Assembly (NCBI RefSeq): GCF_003460605.1
Contig: NZ_QTVN01000015.1
Location: forward strand, 1 to 64,000
Reading direction: 5' to 3'
Length of the DNA stretch: 64,000 nt
Source: Ruminococcus sp. AF31-8BH
GTDB lineage: Bacteria > Bacillota > Clostridia > Lachnospirales > Lachnospiraceae
How positions within the stretch are numbered: the stretch's first letter is position 1; each line of letters begins with the position of its first letter. The notes below the pieces were generated by a model that saw only the letters and a list, made by a program, of their open reading frames with translations, made no database searches and had not been told where the DNA came from. The translations under genes were made by a program, and so were the position numbers. Positions 52,472 to 61,781 of the stretch are shown one piece after another.

Positions 52472-53272
52472 CTATTTTCTCAGTATTACCAGCTTGTTAG
52501 AAAGGTTTTTAACAGGCTGTATCCATCCAAGCAACTTATAGACAGGATACAGTTCCTTCATCCCTTCGACCAAACTCACATCCTCGGCCCATGTAAGCCC
52601 CGACACCATGTTCTCCAGTTCCTTCCCGCTTTTCAGACCCCAGGTAAAACGAGCCTTACTGGCCTCAATCGATTTCTCCTTCATGTGCCGCATGATAAAA
52701 GGATTCATAATCTCCATAATGATCTCCGTATGTTCGAACCGGCTACAGATAATGAATAGAATTTTCTTTATATCCGCCTCGGTTAAGTACATGACTAGCC
52801 CTTCGATCACAACAAGCACTTCGCCCGTCGGATCTTCGATTTCCGCTGCCCAGCTCTCATCCATAGCGGACTTGGCGATCATGGAGATACGCCCATGTTC
52901 GTTCAGAAAACGCCGCCGGATGTCGATCACCTCCGGCAGGTCCAGATTGTACCAGCGAACCTGTCCATTATCCAGCCGGTAGACCCGTGTATCCAGGCCA
53001 CAGGCGATATTAACAACAGTTGCATCCGGATGTTCCTCTAAAAAGGCACCCACCATCTGATCCAACAGAATGGTGCGGGCAATCACACCGCTGCTCATGG
53101 CAGCATCCTTCTCCGCCTTGGAAAAGTCATAGTCCAGCTGCTTCACGATCTCTATAGCCTTCGCATCATAAAATTTATGTTCCTTCTTCTGAGAATGGGC
53201 CGCCCGGGCAAACAGAGTCTGCATCATGGTTTCCGGGACGCCATGAATCTTTACTTTTTCCATATCTGTCAT
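52472..53272 (-). CDS. LCM-type class I SAM methyltransferase, transport module copy
   Basis: 266 residues. LDYDFSKAEKDAAMS, SAM loop VVNIACGLDTRVYR, acidic YNLDLPEVIDIRRRFL and VIEGLVMYLTEADIK place it with LCM-like methyltransferases. It is a paralogue of 37730-38572 in the ATC-hydrolase operon. AAGGAGG lies ten bases before ATG 53272, and GTTAGTCAAAACTAAT sits 26 bases before the start. It may modify a metallophore or its intake product, but only the gene neighbourhood suggests this. Confidence 0.85.
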   Translation of the reverse strand: MTDMEKVKIHGVPETMMQTLFARAAHSQKKEHKFYDAKAIEIVKQLDYDFSKAEKDAAMSSGVIARTILLDQMVGAFLEEHPDATVVNIACGLDTRVYRLDNGQVRWYNLDLPEVIDIRRRFLNEHGRISMIAKSAMDESWAAEIEDPTGEVLVVIEGLVMYLTEADIKKILFIICSRFEHTEIIMEIMNPFIMRHMKEKSIEASKARFTWGLKSGKELENMVSGLTWAEDVSLVEGMKELYPVYKLLGWIQPVKNLSNKLVILRK

Positions 53273-53297
53273 GTATGAGCGCCCTCCTTATAGTATA

Positions 53298-53313
53298 GTT
53301 AGTCAAAACTAAT
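53298..53313 (-). promoter_or_regulatory. TTAG-N6-CTAA palindrome before LCM methyltransferase
   Basis: GTTAGTCAAAACTAAT, same palindrome as at 51352 (GTTAG and CTAA arms, six-base centre). A minus-strand TATGAT touches its upstream edge and could be the -10, giving the same start-covering geometry. Confidence 0.55.
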
Positions 53314-53534
53314 CATAGTTTACAACACCAACCCGGAAAAGTCAATTTGTATTCCTTGTGTAGCCAGGGCCATGATGGATCACACCATGAATGGAGGTTC
53401 AGCCGTGGCCTTTTTCTGTTTTTCTTTGCGGATACAGCCATTTTTCCACCTTCTAATTGTAGTATTAGTAGAGGGAGAAATAGAAGGTAGGGTTTCGATA
53501 GCAAGCGAGTACCCGCTTGCGATTTTTCGGATTT

Positions 53535-53734
53535 TCAGGTCCATTGCCCGAAAATGAAAAATTCTTCATCCATTGTTAAAAAGCCGCCTTCCCGCAAAAC
53601 CTTCACTGCGTGGCTAATACTCGGTTTGGAGAACCCCATATGTCGGGCAAGATCAACGGAGCGCACCATACCTTTGTTTTTTGGAGCATGAGAATAGCCT
53701 CCAGATAATCCTCGCCCGACGCACGAAGTTTTAT
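53535..53734 (-). pseudogene. DtxR-family metalloregulator, N-terminal remnant
   Basis: The sequence codes for KLRASGEDYLEAILMLQ, then after a one-base shift in a run of six A (about 53675-53684) for KNKGMVRSVDLARHMGFSKP and SISHAVKVLREGGFLTMDEE, the winged-helix of DtxR/MntR-type repressors. The natural start is ATA at 53734 where ATG is expected, with GGAG at the right distance. The frame ends (FGQWT) where the metal-binding half should begin. It thus has three defects: start, frame and C-terminus. A matching C-terminal remnant lies at 44817-45017. Confidence 0.7.
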
Positions 53735-53755
53735 TTTGTTTCTCCTGTGTAGGTG

Positions 53756-55504
53756 CTATGCAATACTCCAACCCTCGGCCTGTTCACGGATGTCAATGAA
53801 CCGACGATACAAGCCGTTTTGCTGAATCAGTTCAGTGTGTGTTCCTTGCTGTACGATTTGCCCTGCATCTACGACTAAAATCTGATCTGCGTGTTCTATC
53901 GTTGCCAGCCGATGTGCAATTACAATAACAGTTTTACCGACTGTAAGTTCACTGATAGCCTGCTGAATTAAATGCTCATTTTCCGGGTCGATACTTGCCG
54001 TAGCCTCGTCCAAGATAACAATAGACGCATTTTTTAAGATAGCCCTGGCAATGGAAATACGCTGCTTCTCGCCGCCGGAAAGGGTTGAACCGCCTTCGCC
54101 AATGACCGTGTTATATCCATCCGGAAGCTGTTCAATGAAATCATGGCATCTGGCTTTTTTTGCAGCTTCTACAATTTCCTCATGAGTGGCCGCAGGATTA
54201 CCAAACCGGATATTATTTTCAACTGTATCATGGAACAAATAAACCTTTTGAAATACCATAGAGATATTTGACAACAAGCTATCACAGGTCATTCTACGGA
54301 CATCCACGGTTCCAACAGATACAGTTCCTGCGTTTACATCATAAAATCTTGCAATCAAATTGCAGATTGTAGTCTTGCCGCTGCCCGACGGCCCGACAAT
54401 CGCGGTTGTACTACCTTGTGGAATTTGAAAGCTGACATTTTTCAGTACGGGCTTTTCGTCATACGCAAAGGACACATTATCAAATTGAATATCAGCGTTT
54501 TTCAGCTTAATATCCTGCCCATCTTTATCAATGACATTGGCATTTTCAATTCGTTTCAGTTTTGAGAGTGTTGCGTCAATAATCTCCAGCACATGAGCAG
54601 CATTGTTCATGGCCTCTACGCTACTGAAAATCATAAAAGAAAACATATCCATCATCAACATGACCGGCAAATCCATACTGCCACAATAGGTCAGCCATGC
54701 AGATACTGCAACAACGGCAATGGAAACGGCTTTCAGAGAAAAGAGGTGCAGACAGTTATATGGCATATATTCCTTTTCGATTTTTATATTGATTTTTTTG
54801 CTGTCGCTATAAGCCTTGCGAATACCCTCGATGGCAACGCCATCCTGCTTAAATGCCTTTACTACCTGCATACCACGCAAATACTCAATCGAGCTTTCCA
54901 CCATATCATCTTGTGCCTTTTGATGAACAGGTGCGTTTTTGTGGCTGTGTTTTTCCAGAAGATTTAGAAAGAGCGCAGACAGCAGCACACCGATCAGCGA
55001 AATGAAGCCCGCAAGGGGGCAGTAAAACGCCAGACACAAAATCAGAACAATCACCGTTATATAGCCATTGACAACTGTATTTATCATGTTCGTGGCAAAC
55101 ATCTCCATAAATGACAGATCGGTAGTCACGGCAGAGGATAATTTGCCCATATTATTCTGACTGAAAAAGCCGAGGGACACACGTTTCAGAATATCCCCCA
55201 ATCGGATTCGTTCTGCTGCGGTTGCTTCATATCCTACGCTGTCTTGTGTAATGGCCCGTAAGTAGGAAAACAGAAACCGCCCAAGTACGGAAACAATCAT
55301 AGCAATGAGCAGGAGCCATATTGTAGCGGGATTTAATTCTGACTTCCCATTAAAATCATCCAAAACAGCACTTAAACCATAGGTCGCCAGCATAATCGGA
55401 ATAGCGGTGAAAATGCTATGCAGGAAAGCATAGATGAAGCCTATATAAATACGCTTCTTGTATTGTCCAGTCCAATCAATCAGACGTTTTACAATCTTGA
55501 ACAT
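53756..55504 (-). CDS. Exporter-type ABC protein, second pair, member B
   Basis: 582 residues. Six membrane helices and an ATPase with GPSGSGKTT, LSGGEKQ and VILDEATASID. Intracellular loop LGFFSQNNMGKLSSAVTTDLSFME. It is close in type to YbtPQ/IrtAB half transporters. GGGAGG lies before ATG 55504, the start preferred over a frame 21 codons longer. It begins five bases after the stop of the partner gene and would heterodimerise with it. The DtxR remnant begins within 22 bases of its stop, so the regulator may once have been in this operon. Confidence 0.88.
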   Translation of the reverse strand: MFKIVKRLIDWTGQYKKRIYIGFIYAFLHSIFTAIPIMLATYGLSAVLDDFNGKSELNPATIWLLLIAMIVSVLGRFLFSYLRAITQDSVGYEATAAERIRLGDILKRVSLGFFSQNNMGKLSSAVTTDLSFMEMFATNMINTVVNGYITVIVLILCLAFYCPLAGFISLIGVLLSALFLNLLEKHSHKNAPVHQKAQDDMVESSIEYLRGMQVVKAFKQDGVAIEGIRKAYSDSKKINIKIEKEYMPYNCLHLFSLKAVSIAVVAVSAWLTYCGSMDLPVMLMMDMFSFMIFSSVEAMNNAAHVLEIIDATLSKLKRIENANVIDKDGQDIKLKNADIQFDNVSFAYDEKPVLKNVSFQIPQGSTTAIVGPSGSGKTTICNLIARFYDVNAGTVSVGTVDVRRMTCDSLLSNISMVFQKVYLFHDTVENNIRFGNPAATHEEIVEAAKKARCHDFIEQLPDGYNTVIGEGGSTLSGGEKQRISIARAILKNASIVILDEATASIDPENEHLIQQAISELTVGKTVIVIAHRLATIEHADQILVVDAGQIVQQGTHTELIQQNGLYRRFIDIREQAEGWSIA

Positions 55505-55509
55505 ATCTG

Positions 55510-57273
55510 TTACCTCCCTTCCTTTGACCCGGCAGACCAATTCTTTGCACCAATATGCGCGTTCCACATATCCCGATACAAGCTATTTTCCGCAAGCAAT
55601 TCCTGGTGTGTTCCGCTGGCCTGCACTTCGCCCTCTTTCAACACAATAATCTGGTCAGCATTTTTGATTGTAGAAAGGCGGTGAGCAATCACAAGCAGGG
55701 TTTTCCCCTTTGTCAGTGCCGCGATTGACCTCTGAATTTTTTCTTCATTCTCCTGATCGGTAAATGCTGTGGCTTCGTCCAAAATTACGATAGGCGAATT
55801 TTTTAAGATCATTCGTGCAATAGAAATTCGCTGTTTCTCGCCCCCGGACAGGCGGTTTCCGGCATCACCGGCCATTGTGTCATATCCGTGTTCCAGATTC
55901 AAAATAAACTCGTCACAGCAGGCGGCTTTAGCGGCAGCGAATACTTCTTCGTCACTGGCCTGCGGATTCCCAAGGCGGATATTCTCTTTGATAGAGCAGT
56001 TAAACAGGAAATTATCCTGTGTAACAAAGCTGACGGTATCTGCCAACTGCGACAGGGGAATTTTGCGGATGTCTGTTCCTCCAATCGTAATGCTCCCGTC
56101 CGATACATCCCAAAAGCGGGCAATCAAACGCGCAATCGTAGATTTGCCGCCTCCAGAGGGGCCAACCAAAGCCGTAAATTTACCCTCTGGAATATCCAAA
56201 CTGATATGTGACAGGACGTTATTTTCCTGTGTCTGATCGTAAGAAAAGGCCACCTCTTGTAAATGAATGTCATAGTGGGTCAACCTTACATCTGTTTTTT
56301 CATCGGGCAGTTCTGATACGCTTAACAGCTTGTCAACATCATGTACGGCATACTCCACAGTTTTCATTTCATTCACATAGGTAGTAAAGTTCATAAGTGG
56401 GCCAACAATGCCAAGGGACAGAATCAAACAGATTACTAAATCCTGCGGCGTAAGAGTGCCGTTGTAATAAAGCAATAGGCCAACGGGAAGTGTGCCTAAA
56501 AATGTGGATGGCAAAACCGCACTTCCAAAATTCATCAGTTTCCAAGTGCTTTGATACCATTTCAACGTGTAGTCCTTAAAAGACTCGACAGCGTGTGCAA
56601 ATTTTTCATAGGAAGTGGAGGACTGATTGAACGCTTTAATGACTTCGATTCCCTCCACATATTCAACAATTACGCCATTGACATAATTGTTGGATTCCAT
56701 ATAGTCGGCGTATTGCTGATTAAAGTTTTTCATCATCATCGCGTAAGCAACAAAGGCAATCGGAACGGTAATCAGCATAGATAGCGCCATACGCCAATCA
56801 ACACAGACCAAATAAATGAATACTGCAATGGGGAGCAAAAGATTTGAAATACATTCCGGTATCATGTGGGCCAGCGGAAGTTCAATCGTTTCAACGCGGT
56901 CTACCAATACATTTTTCAGCTTTCCGACAGATTCCCCCAAGACCGTTCCCAGAGGTGCTTTCATCAAGCGCTGAGCCAGACTTAAACGAATATTTTCTAA
57001 AATCGTATAAGCCGAGATATGCGAAAGTGTTGTGGAAATTCCATAGAACACAAAGCGCAAGGCATAAGCGCCCAAACCAATCCAGCACCACATCCAGACG
57101 GTTTCCATTATTGGCGCACCGCCTATAAATTGCGTAATGATCTGATATACGCTCAAATATGGAACCAGCCCTGCTATTACAGAGATAATGGCACATAGAA
57201 CAGATAATATTATTTTCAGCCTACACTGGGCAGCAAAAGAAAACACAATACTAATCCAGCTTTTTTGCTTCAT
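55510..57273 (-). CDS. Exporter-type ABC protein, second pair, member A
   Basis: 587 residues, six membrane helices, ATPase with GPSGGGKST, LSGGEKQ and VILDEATAFTD. The start at 57273 follows AGGAGG by ten bases; the longer frame would cross the upstream hairpin. The hairpin's T-run runs directly into this ribosome site, so expression may be controlled by attenuation. It partners the downstream half transporter. Substrate unknown; the AraC neighbour and family point to metallophore uptake or drug export. Confidence 0.88.
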   Translation of the reverse strand: MKQKSWISIVFSFAAQCRLKIILSVLCAIISVIAGLVPYLSVYQIITQFIGGAPIMETVWMWCWIGLGAYALRFVFYGISTTLSHISAYTILENIRLSLAQRLMKAPLGTVLGESVGKLKNVLVDRVETIELPLAHMIPECISNLLLPIAVFIYLVCVDWRMALSMLITVPIAFVAYAMMMKNFNQQYADYMESNNYVNGVIVEYVEGIEVIKAFNQSSTSYEKFAHAVESFKDYTLKWYQSTWKLMNFGSAVLPSTFLGTLPVGLLLYYNGTLTPQDLVICLILSLGIVGPLMNFTTYVNEMKTVEYAVHDVDKLLSVSELPDEKTDVRLTHYDIHLQEVAFSYDQTQENNVLSHISLDIPEGKFTALVGPSGGGKSTIARLIARFWDVSDGSITIGGTDIRKIPLSQLADTVSFVTQDNFLFNCSIKENIRLGNPQASDEEVFAAAKAACCDEFILNLEHGYDTMAGDAGNRLSGGEKQRISIARMILKNSPIVILDEATAFTDQENEEKIQRSIAALTKGKTLLVIAHRLSTIKNADQIIVLKEGEVQASGTHQELLAENSLYRDMWNAHIGAKNWSAGSKEGR

Positions 57274-57295
57274 TGGTGCATTTCCTCCTAAAAAA

Positions 57296-57332
57296 AGAAT
57301 AGAGAATGTCATTTCCTGACACTCTCTATTCT
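57296..57332 (-). terminator. Attenuator-like hairpin at ABC operon leader
   Basis: Left arm 57296-57311 (AGAATAGAGAATGTCA) and right arm 57317-57332 pair over 16 bases with one mismatch, loop of five. On the minus strand it is followed by seven T that run into AGGAGG of the ABC gene. It lies between the short AraC gene and the ABC pair. Confidence 0.75.
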
Positions 57333-57382
57333 AAAATTTTTTTTGATGCTCTGCCACTCCACGCAGTTTCGTTTCACTCTAA

Positions 57383-58018
57383 TTAGATTTTGATTTTTCG
57401 ATATTCCAGCGGTGTTTTTCCCTTTATGCTCTTAAATGCTTCCGAAAATTTGCTGCTATTGGCATACCCTACCTTACCGGCAATAGACGTGATGGATTCA
57501 TCCGTTTGGGTAAGAAGTGTGGCAGCCATGTCCATACGATAATTTCTCATATATGTAAAGATGGCAGTTCCATAGACACCCTTAAAGCAATGTTTTAACG
57601 CAGACACAGATATGTCAAACTGCCCAGACAATTCTTCCATCGTGTAATGTATTTCTGGATTAGCAGTCATTAGCGCCATAATCGCCTTTACTTTTTCAAC
57701 CTGGGTCTTATAAAAATAGGGTCTTGTTTCCCCAATCGTGGATGGGTCAATCATCTTTAGAGAGATCAGCAATTCCAATATTTTCACCCGAAGATATTCT
57801 TTGCGGATGTATTCCGGCACATGATAAAGTTCGTTAAAAATATGGTCTGGAAATATATCTCCATGCATAATAAATGGCCGCGTTGCCAACTGGAACACTT
57901 TTTCTATTTCGGATAAGTCAATAGAAAACAGATCAAGCAAATCACTCATACTATCTGTGGCTTCTGGAACAGAAATCGTAATAGTAATGCCGTGGCAGAC
58001 AAATAACACACTTATCAT
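57383..58018 (-). CDS. Short AraC-family regulator
   Basis: 211 residues. The C-terminal 105 are an AraC pair (TMEELSGQFDISVSALKHCF and ITSIAGKVGYANSSKFSEAF, end GKTPLEYRKIKI). The N-terminal part aligns with the second half of the sensing domain of the regulator at 51488-52423 and lacks its first 100 residues. AAGGAG nine bases before ATG 58018 shows it is still translated. It probably regulates the ABC pair downstream; the missing sensor half may make it constitutive or ligand-blind. Confidence 0.75.
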   Translation of the reverse strand: MISVLFVCHGITITISVPEATDSMSDLLDLFSIDLSEIEKVFQLATRPFIMHGDIFPDHIFNELYHVPEYIRKEYLRVKILELLISLKMIDPSTIGETRPYFYKTQVEKVKAIMALMTANPEIHYTMEELSGQFDISVSALKHCFKGVYGTAIFTYMRNYRMDMAATLLTQTDESITSIAGKVGYANSSKFSEAFKSIKGKTPLEYRKIKI

Positions 58019-58144
58019 TGCTTAAAACTCCTTGAAATGCTGTATTTACGCTGTTTGCAGGCATTTTCCGATAATCTTCAATCCTGTCATTTTCCTGTAT
58101 ATCACAGCATAAATTCGTATATTTTCTTATCCAAATTTAGTAAC

Positions 58145-58185
58145 TTCTTAGTAATAATCAGCCTGGAAAACAGGCTTTCTAAGAA
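58145..58185. repeat. Nested hairpin past the integrase fragment
   Basis: TTCTTAG and CTAAGAA enclose AGCCTG (58160-58165) and CAGGCT (58171-58176), loop GAAAA. It lies between the integrase fragment and the short AraC gene, where an integrative element's end would be expected. It may be a terminator or part of an old attachment region. Confidence 0.4.
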
Positions 58186-58233
58186 CCTTATAATCAGATT
58201 ATTCTTAATTCTTTTTTCTATTATTTTATCATA

Positions 58234-58416
58234 CTATGCCAGTTTTGCAATCCTATTCATCTCTTCTTTTGCATCAATTAATCCCAGATGCGTATATACA
58301 TTTAACGTAACCCCTATATCAGAATGTCCCATTAAATATTGGAGTGCTTTCGGATTCATTCCAGCTTTCGCCATATTGGAACAATATGTATGCCTGCATA
58401 CATGTGGATGTGTCAA
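58234..58416 (-). pseudogene. Tn916-type tyrosine integrase, catalytic C-terminus only
   Basis: 60 codons: THPHVCRHTYCSNMAKAGMN, then PKALQYLMGHSDIGVTLNVY and THLG. The second catalytic arginine (HVCRHT), the histidine of LMGHSDI and the tyrosine nucleophile (NVYTHLG) are all present. The N-terminal DNA-binding and first catalytic parts are missing. The break is exact at the TTGACA just upstream, where the sequence passes into the serine-recombinase element. The missing half is expected on the other side of that element, beyond this window. Confidence 0.85.
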
Positions 58417-58527
58417 GTATAGGACAAAAAAATTTTATTTTTTTCTGCCGAAGACTATCTGACGCTTCCATCAGGTAGTCCCAGCACCTTTATTATCTTA
58501 TGATAAGTCATTCTTGTCCTGCTCAAG

Positions 58528-60092
58528 TTACCTCTGTTCCGAAAAAATATCGTCAAAATTCCATTCGATTTCAATTTCATCCTGACTATGAACACGAATC
58601 ACCTTGATAATCTCACGCAACTTCTCTGTATCGAACTTCTGAATTCCCAAGAAATCTTTTAGTTTTATTTTATCAGAAAGTTCGTTTTGTTCAAGAAGCT
58701 TTTTACTATTCTCTGCATCTTCTATCTTTCGTTTTATTTCATCCAGCTGTACACTTATCTTTTCAGCTCTCTGCTTATACAAATCACGATCTATACGACC
58801 ATCTTTATAATCATCATAGAGCTTCATCTTTTCCGAGGTCAACTGTGCAATTCTGAGGTATTGATCTCTTTGTAGTCGCATTGCCTTTTGGCAGATACTT
58901 TCTTTTCTTTTTCCAACATTGACGCTGCATACTGATGAACAAGCCCAAGGATATTCTCCTCCAGCGGTTCCCGCCGGATCACCAGACTTCGACACACAGG
59001 ATCACCATTGGTTCGGGCATCTGAGCATTTCAGCAGATGCTCTGTTTCTTTTAACAGAGAATGCCCACAGTTGGCACATAGCAGCAATGCCGGCTGTTTT
59101 TTACGTCTTTCCAGAGTAAAATTAGTGCGTGATTCCGCAACACTTCTCTTCTTTTTCGGATGCATTTCATTTGCTTTTTCAAACAATGCCCTGTCTATAA
59201 TTGCCGTATGATGATTTTCCAGGCGAACCCATTCTGTTTCCTCATTTAGAACTGCTTTATGACCGGTATGCATACTGCAACGTGTTTTTCCCCAGATTCT
59301 GGTTCCAATATAAATCTCATCCCGTACAATTGCCGCTACTGTCGTAGGGCTCCAGTGTTTCTTTTTGATCGTGTCAAACCTCTGGAACTGCACCTGATCC
59401 CCTCTTGATAATTTCTGCTCATCACAAGTGGCAATCGCCTGTCTGTTCAATTCCCTTGTAATATCTGCAAAACTTGTTCCCTCTGCTGCCATCTGAAAAA
59501 TCATTTTCACAACTTTTGCAGCTTCCGGATCAACTTCCAGCCTTCCATCTTTTCCTTTTTTATAGCCATATCTGGCATTTACCGGAAGGCGTGTGCCGTT
59601 TTTTGTTCTTGTCTGCATTGCTGATGAAATTTTCTTGGACAAATCCAGACTATACATATTGTATACCAGATTCTGCAATGCTACATTCATTCCACCAGTC
59701 ATTCCGCTGCTTGCTGCACTGTCATAGCTGTCATTAATCGAAATAAATCGTATTTGTAGAAGTGGGAAAATATATTCAATATAAAATCCAACTTCCAGAT
59801 AGTCTCTTCCGAATCTGGAAAAGTCTTTTACAACTACACAGCCGATTTCTCCGCTTTTCATGTCATCCTGCAGCTGTTGAAATCCATGCCGTTTAAAATG
59901 AGTACCGCTGACACCGTCATCCACATATTCCAGGATGTCAGCCTCAGCTACACCCAGCTGATCAATCACAAATGATTTTAACAGAATTCTCTGAGAAGTT
60001 ACACTGTCGCTCTCTTTTTTGGCTCTGCCATCTACATTGTCATCTTCTGCGGATAAACGGATATAAACAGCTGTTTTTCTATGATCTGTCAT
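58528..60092 (-). pseudogene. Large serine recombinase 3, frameshifted
   Basis: The first frame (60092 to 58839, 417 codons) has the resolvase domain with Ser14 in YIRLSAEDD, a recombinase domain and a zinc ribbon (LLCANCGHSLL, CSDARTNGDPVCRS). After the coiled-coil start ASMLEKEK it is out of frame and stops. The remaining coiled coil and C-terminus (RLQRDQYLRIAQLTSEKMKL, ending NFDDIFSEQR) continue in another frame to 58528. The shift lies in GGAAAAAGAAAAGAAAG at about 58900-58916. Without it the protein would be about 520 residues. Its start overlaps recombinase 2 by four bases. Confidence 0.85.
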
Positions 60093-61780
60093 CTTGACTG
60101 CGCCTCCTTCTCTTTCTTTAATTTCTGTAAATCTGCAAACTGATCGTCATATACCAGCTTGATCTCATAATCATACTTACCATGGATAATAATTGAATCC
60201 ACAAAGGCATCTGCCATTTCTTTTGTCAGCTTACGCTTTGACATATAAGTATGTATCACATTTCCCCAGCCTTCTTCAATGTGGTAATTCTGGGAATACC
60301 GAACCTGTGCCGCCAATACAGTGTCCAGACGGCTCTTGATATTCTCAATTTCATTGGAATAGATCCGAGAAAACTGTATGTACTCTTCTTCTGTAATCAA
60401 ACGTTCTGAGTAATCTTCATATAAATCCGATTTACGCTTACTGATACGGCTCAGTTCCCGTCGAAGTTTCCCCACCTCTTTATCCAAAAGCAGGTACTGT
60501 GTCTGATTTTTGGAAGCTGCATTCATTTCCTGAATCATTTTTTCTGTATCCAATACGGTTTTCATATGCGTTTGAATCAGGCGAAGAACATCGTCATCCA
60601 CATATTCTTTTCTGACTCTGTGCCCTTTGCATTGCTTTCCTCCGGATTTATGGTTAGTATTGGCTCCGCAGATATAAAAGAATGTGCCATTTCTTTCTCT
60701 GGACAACGTCATGCGGTTGCCACAGCCTCCGCACCATATCTTTCCTGTATAGAAATTATGGTTTCTAATAGCTCCATTGTTCTGCTGATGTTTCTTCTTA
60801 TAAGCTTCCGTATATTCCTGGATTTTAGATTGTACCTGTTGAAACAACTCTCTATCTATAATCCCTTCATGCGTGTTCTCCACATGCACCCATTCACTCT
60901 CTGGTCGATTTCTCTGTTTATTTCCCTGGAAAACACTTTGCTGATATTTTCCAAATACAGAATCACCTGTGCAATGAACATCCTGAAGAACTCGTTTCAC
61001 TTCATAATTGTTCCAGGGTTTTGACTCCGGAAGCGGCTTTTCACCGGTTTTATAGAATTTTCTCTGTAAAGTCGGCGATAAAACTCCATCTTTATTGAGC
61101 TGTCTTGCAATATCACTATAGTTCCCGCCATCCATATACATAGAAAATATACTTTTCAAATGTTCTGCAGCTTCTTCATCAACGATCAGCTGATGATGGT
61201 CTTCTTCTGACTTTCTGTAACCATACGGTTCCCAGGCACTTGTAAATTTTCCTTTTTTCCAAAGAGCTTTTTTTGCGCTGCTGCTCTTTTTGGCAAGGTC
61301 TTTCGAATAGAACTCATTGATAATATTCTTCAGTGGAACTGTAAGATCCACACCCTCTCTGAAGGAATCGAAATCATCTGTCACAGCCAGGAATCTTACA
61401 TGAAAAAACGGAAATACTCGTTCAATATAGTTGCTGGTTTCGACATAATTTCTTCCAAGTCTGGACAAATCTTTTACAATAACACAATTGATTTTTCCAT
61501 GCTTGATATCTTCCATCATCTGTACGAATCCAGGACGGTCAAAATTTGTACCTGAATAGTCTGAGTCCTTATAAACTTCCGCAACCGAAATATCTTCCGT
61601 ATCTGCTACAAAGTTTTTCATCAATTCCACCTGGGTTTCTATCGTCCCTCTTTCTAATGTTTCTTCTGTTTCCATTGAAATTCTGGCATACAATCCTGCC
61701 CGGAATGGTCTTCTCACCTCTGTCTGGACGGTTTCACTGCCGACTACTTCCGGAATGTTTTTCCTACTCTTTCGTGCCAT
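60089..61780 (-). CDS. Large serine recombinase 2
   Basis: 563 residues. Resolvase domain with catalytic Ser35 in LYARISMETEE and LSRLGRNYVETSNYIERVFP, recombinase domain (YGYRKSEEDHHQLIVDEEAA), zinc ribbon (IWCGGCGNRMTLS, with later CGANTNHKSGGKQCKG) and a coiled-coil C-terminus. This is the TndX/TnpX kind of recombinase that excises and inserts conjugative transposons. ATG 61780 follows AAGGAAG. Three such genes in tandem usually act together as the mobility module of one element. Confidence 0.9.
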   Translation of the reverse strand: MARKSRKNIPEVVGSETVQTEVRRPFRAGLYARISMETEETLERGTIETQVELMKNFVADTEDISVAEVYKDSDYSGTNFDRPGFVQMMEDIKHGKINCVIVKDLSRLGRNYVETSNYIERVFPFFHVRFLAVTDDFDSFREGVDLTVPLKNIINEFYSKDLAKKSSSAKKALWKKGKFTSAWEPYGYRKSEEDHHQLIVDEEAAEHLKSIFSMYMDGGNYSDIARQLNKDGVLSPTLQRKFYKTGEKPLPESKPWNNYEVKRVLQDVHCTGDSVFGKYQQSVFQGNKQRNRPESEWVHVENTHEGIIDRELFQQVQSKIQEYTEAYKKKHQQNNGAIRNHNFYTGKIWCGGCGNRMTLSRERNGTFFYICGANTNHKSGGKQCKGHRVRKEYVDDDVLRLIQTHMKTVLDTEKMIQEMNAASKNQTQYLLLDKEVGKLRRELSRISKRKSDLYEDYSERLITEEEYIQFSRIYSNEIENIKSRLDTVLAAQVRYSQNYHIEEGWGNVIHTYMSKRKLTKEMADAFVDSIIIHGKYDYEIKLVYDDQFADLQKLKKEKEAQSR

Positions 61781-61781
61781 T

